Part shown: positions 61,793 to 64,000 of the stretch, piece by piece
Layout of the letters: every line of letters starts with the position of its first letter
Position numbering within the stretch: position 1 is the stretch's first letter
Origin: Candidatus Melainabacteria bacterium
Lineage (GTDB): Bacteria; Cyanobacteriota; Vampirovibrionia; Obscuribacterales; Obscuribacteraceae
Length of the DNA: 64,000 nt
Assembly: GCA_016699165.1 (NCBI GenBank)
Contig: CP064963.1
Location: 496,001-560,000 of the forward strand
Direction of reading: 5' to 3'
Position numbers and translations under genes: made by a program
The notes under the pieces: model-generated
What the model was told of the DNA's origin: nothing
The model's database searches: none
Seen by the model: only the letters and a program-made list of their open reading frames with translations

Positions 61793-62731
61793 TTTTCCTG
61801 GACCTTCCTCGATAAATTTCAAATGACGTCTTACGTTGTCTACGTGTATTTGCCCAGCTCCGGGATTATAACTGCGGATTAGAGCATCGGTACGTTTAGA
61901 TGGGTCGCCTGAGTGCCACAGTGTTTTCATGGTTTCATTTATTTGATCTTTGTGAGCGCCTTTATACCAAGGCATGGAGTCTTCGCCTTTCTCTAGGTGA
62001 GCGGCAATATCCTGAAGGTATGCGCCAACCAGGACTGACCCATATTTAGGATCTAAAGCTTTGCGCAACGGGTCACTTCGGAGTGCTTCTAGTTGAGGGT
62101 AGAGATAATGACCGTCAGGACTTTTTGCATTTACTAGACGAAGGATATGCATAGATTGCATTTGTTCGGTTCCGATTGAGGTTCTTTCGTCGCCACCCAG
62201 GACAATTTTTCCAAACTGTCTGATCTGTTCTTCCTGCGAGTCGTCGATGCCAACTTTTCTGTGTTCGATTTCGTTTCTGGTGATTCCAGCAATAATAAAC
62301 GGATCAATTCCAAACTGTCTCAGGTTTGTTGTGTAGAAGGCGTTGAAGTCATACATGTACTGCATTTTGGCATCTTCGTGACCTTAGTCTTGGCAAAAGA
62401 AAGATTTGACACCTTCTTTAACAGCGTCTCCAATTCCATCTATCCAGTTCAATTTCTTGCCGTCTTGTGTGGGACCTTTGGCGGTCAGTATTCGTCCGTC
62501 TCCAAAGTCAATACCAAAAGATGACTGAACGGCGGGAATGCCATTGATTTCTGATGGATGTTGGTCATGTTCATGACCCACATTAAAAGCATCTTGCCAG
62601 GTTTGTTGTTTGTCTGTGCCTGTTATGGTGGCTTCCTGTTTGACGCTGGAATCTTTTTGAGCAAGTTTAATTTCTCGACTTTCGCCTTCACTTGAACCAT
62701 CAGAATTTTTGGTTACGTCAGACATAATCAC
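61781..62731 (-). pseudogene. Lysozyme/transglycosylase-like gene with an in-frame TAA
   Basis: One frame runs from 62731 to 61781, broken once by TAA at 62386-62384. The first 115 codons encode a disordered, charged region ending VKEGVKSFFCQD. Six codons after the TAA (GHEDAK) an ATG at 62365 starts 194 more residues: IIAGITRNEIEH, GGDERTSIGTEQMQ and LIRSYNPGAGQIHVDNVRRHL recall the catalytic Glu, the SxG-x-x-Q and the YNxG segments of lytic-transglycosylase folds. Either two adjacent genes or one gene with a nonsense codon; no good ribosome-binding site is seen before 62365. Confidence 0.55.
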
Positions 62732-62874
62732 TTTATACCCCTAGCCTGTTCATAATTTCTTTTGAACTAATTCGCACCTATTTGCAGATGAAATCTATTG
62801 AAATAGCTACCTATTTGCTAGATGATAGTAAAGCTACTTATCCTCAAAATCAAAAAACTCAAATCGAAGAAATA

Positions 62875-63474
62875 ATGAGTATGAACTTTGAAATCGTAGT
62901 GTTCGACGGCTTTGACGACATGGATGTCTTTGGCGTTTTGGAAGCTTTGCGTATTGCTTCGTTTCCAGCTCAGCTGAAAAGCATACGACTTCAAGATTTC
63001 GTCACCACCGCATCTGGTGTCAGAGTCATTCCAGCAGGAGTAATAGATTTAAATAACGCGCCAGATGTTTTAATTATCCCAGGCGGTCAGTGGTTGAGCA
63101 CTATGTCGGGCGCCTCTGTAGAAGCCAATCGCGGAGACATCTTAGAACTAGTTCGTAACTTCAATAAGATGAAAGGCAAACTAATTGCTTCTGTTTGCAC
63201 CGGTTCATTGATTCTTGCAAAAGCTGGATTATTGGACGGAAGACCAGCCACCACTAATCAGAAATTTTTTGATGTGCTCAATGGCATGGGCGCTATCGGT
63301 ACTCACGCGCGCGTAGTCGATGATGGCGACATAGTTACAGCTGCAGGCATTACAGCAAGTATCGATCTAGGTCTTTGGCTCGTTCAACGCTTTGGCGGCG
63401 CAGAAAAAGCACTAGAAGTCTCCAAAGAATTAGAATTTGAAATGCGCGGACCTATTTGGCAAAAGGCTGATTAG
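62875..63474 (+). CDS. DJ-1/PfpI-family protein (isonitrile-hydratase/AraC-N-terminus-like)
   Basis: 199 residues from ATG 62875 (or 62881). VVFDGFDDMDVFGVLEAL opening, PDVLIIPGGQWL, and the nucleophile elbow SVCTGSLILAKAGLLDGRPATT with the reactive Cys, then DDGDIVTAAGITASIDLGLWLV. This is the group of isonitrile hydratases and the sensing domains of GlxA-type regulators. No DNA-binding domain is attached. Unlike the DJ-1-like protein at 46139, the Cys is present. Confidence 0.87.
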   Translation: MSMNFEIVVFDGFDDMDVFGVLEALRIASFPAQLKSIRLQDFVTTASGVRVIPAGVIDLNNAPDVLIIPGGQWLSTMSGASVEANRGDILELVRNFNKMKGKLIASVCTGSLILAKAGLLDGRPATTNQKFFDVLNGMGAIGTHARVVDDGDIVTAAGITASIDLGLWLVQRFGGAEKALEVSKELEFEMRGPIWQKAD

Positions 63475-64000
63475 CAGCACTGGAAAATCAACCACACTTT
63501 ATCGAAATCATGTGCTTTTAAATCTGCTTCTTTTATCCAAAAATAGATTCTGCCAACGTCGCCCCACATCCAGTCAGGATTTTCATCAGAATCTACTTGT
63601 AAAAGTAATTTCCAATCTTTGATACCAGATTTTAAAGCCTCAGCTTTCTCAGTGCGATATCCACCACCACAATAAATGCCATTTGTTACCAGCTGACATT
63701 CTTCCTGCATGTCACCTTGAACCGTATTTGGATTTCCAAATAAATGATGCTCTATTCCGTCCACTGAAATTTCATAAATCAGGTCAAAAATATCTTCAGT
63801 GTCATCGCCTTGTGTGTCAATTTCGTGGAGGGTATCTTTTATAGTCCAGATTTCACTGAAAGACATGCTACATGCTGAGGTTTTTTCCATTGATTTAGGA
63901 GGAATGCGACGCTCCAGCAAATGTGCAGGTTCAGGGCAATAAATAACTTTGCTGCAACCCGAGTCTTTTGGGTCGAACCCCCAAGGTCCATCTTCAATCA
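63471..64000 (-). CDS. DUF1963-family protein (partial at window edge)
   Basis: The frame is open to the right end, so the gene starts outside; at least 176 residues are present. DGPWGFDPKDSG near the edge, then KLLLQVDSD...MWGDVGRIYFWI and a Cys-Cys end match the DUF1963 (YwqG-like) family of unknown function. Its stop overlaps the DJ-1 gene's stop by 4 bp. Confidence 0.78.
   Translation of the reverse strand, partial: IEDGPWGFDPKDSGCSKVIYCPEPAHLLERRIPPKSMEKTSACSMSFSEIWTIKDTLHEIDTQGDDTEDIFDLIYEISVDGIEHHLFGNPNTVQGDMQEECQLVTNGIYCGGGYRTEKAEALKSGIKDWKLLLQVDSDENPDWMWGDVGRIYFWIKEADLKAHDFDKVWLIFQCC

Noticed and set aside
62384..62386. A second recoded stop codon
   Set aside because: It is TAA, not TGA, and has no recoding hairpin or conserved Cys position.
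1..64000. Insertion sequences, integrases, phage genes or replication origin
   Set aside because: No transposase, integrase or phage protein motif was seen, and no DnaA-box cluster was noticed.

Overview
The window looks like chromosomal DNA of a Gram-negative-type (two-membrane) bacterium. Many products carry Sec signal peptides, and there are an MlaE/MlaD-type lipid transport pair, a Spy/CpxP-like periplasmic protein and c-type cytochrome sequences. The gene style is: Ser/Thr kinases with leucine-rich-repeat tails, many secreted TPR proteins, a giant poly-HAMP hybrid kinase, WG repeats and Tad-like pilin genes. It reminds me of Obscuribacterales (Candidatus Melainabacteria / Vampirovibrionia), but that is inference from style only; no marker gene is present. 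No tRNA, rRNA, CRISPR array, insertion sequence or prophage was recognised. TGA is an ordinary stop here (genes ending at 434, 7088, 57610, 58149 and 58607).

Layout. 1-2309: two tandem LRR-tailed Ser/Thr kinases, the first cut by the window edge. 2388-7920: Spy-like protein, lone receiver, triple-receiver hybrid kinase and CheR. 8013-12955: secreted hydrolase and partner, WG-repeat protein, MlaE/MlaD pair. 13356-15804: hemerythrin, orphan HicB, PhyH-type dioxygenase, DUF1269 protein. 15870-21069: desaturase-like membrane protein and a five-gene minus-strand operon headed by a HigA-like antitoxin. 21153-31859: HAD/HerA fusion, REC-kinase-REC-REC-Hpt hybrid kinase, and the 2149-residue poly-HAMP kinase. 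32064-41074: mostly TPR proteins, plus a rhodanese/HxlR divergent pair, a TPR-GspF fusion and a remnant of an isochorismatase-type hydrolase. 41179-43816: small charged proteins and a hemerythrin with a histone-H1-like tail. 44010-46684: NarL-type two-component pair and a DJ-1-like protein. 46851-51161: LRR kinase translationally coupled to a HerA-like ATPase. 51272-52527: autoregulated TetR with a VOC protein. 52841-59071: frameshifted di-heme oxidoreductase and divergent Tad-like genes. 59074-61092: a CMD/AhpD-like peroxidase read through an in-frame TGA, a TetR with two operator copies, and an LRV-repeat protein. 61127-64000: small membrane proteins, a lysozyme-like gene interrupted by TAA, an isonitrile-hydratase-like protein and a partial DUF1963 gene.

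The most exciting candidate is the selenoprotein-like gene at 59074-59646 (minus). Its reading frame continues through a TGA that sits exactly at the second (peroxidatic) position of the AhpD CxxC-x3-H motif. Sixteen bases after the TGA is a 6-bp perfect hairpin with loop AGTTC, which fits the bacterial SECIS rule. A TetR regulator with a strong operator-bearing promoter lies divergently upstream.

Much of the window is signal handling. Three hybrid kinases with several receivers each, a lone receiver, a NarL-type pair, CheR and three Ser/Thr kinases occupy over a quarter of it. The second theme is oxidative or nitrosative stress: two hemerythrins, rhodanese, AhpD-like peroxidase, di-heme oxidoreductase, DJ-1 proteins and VOC protein.
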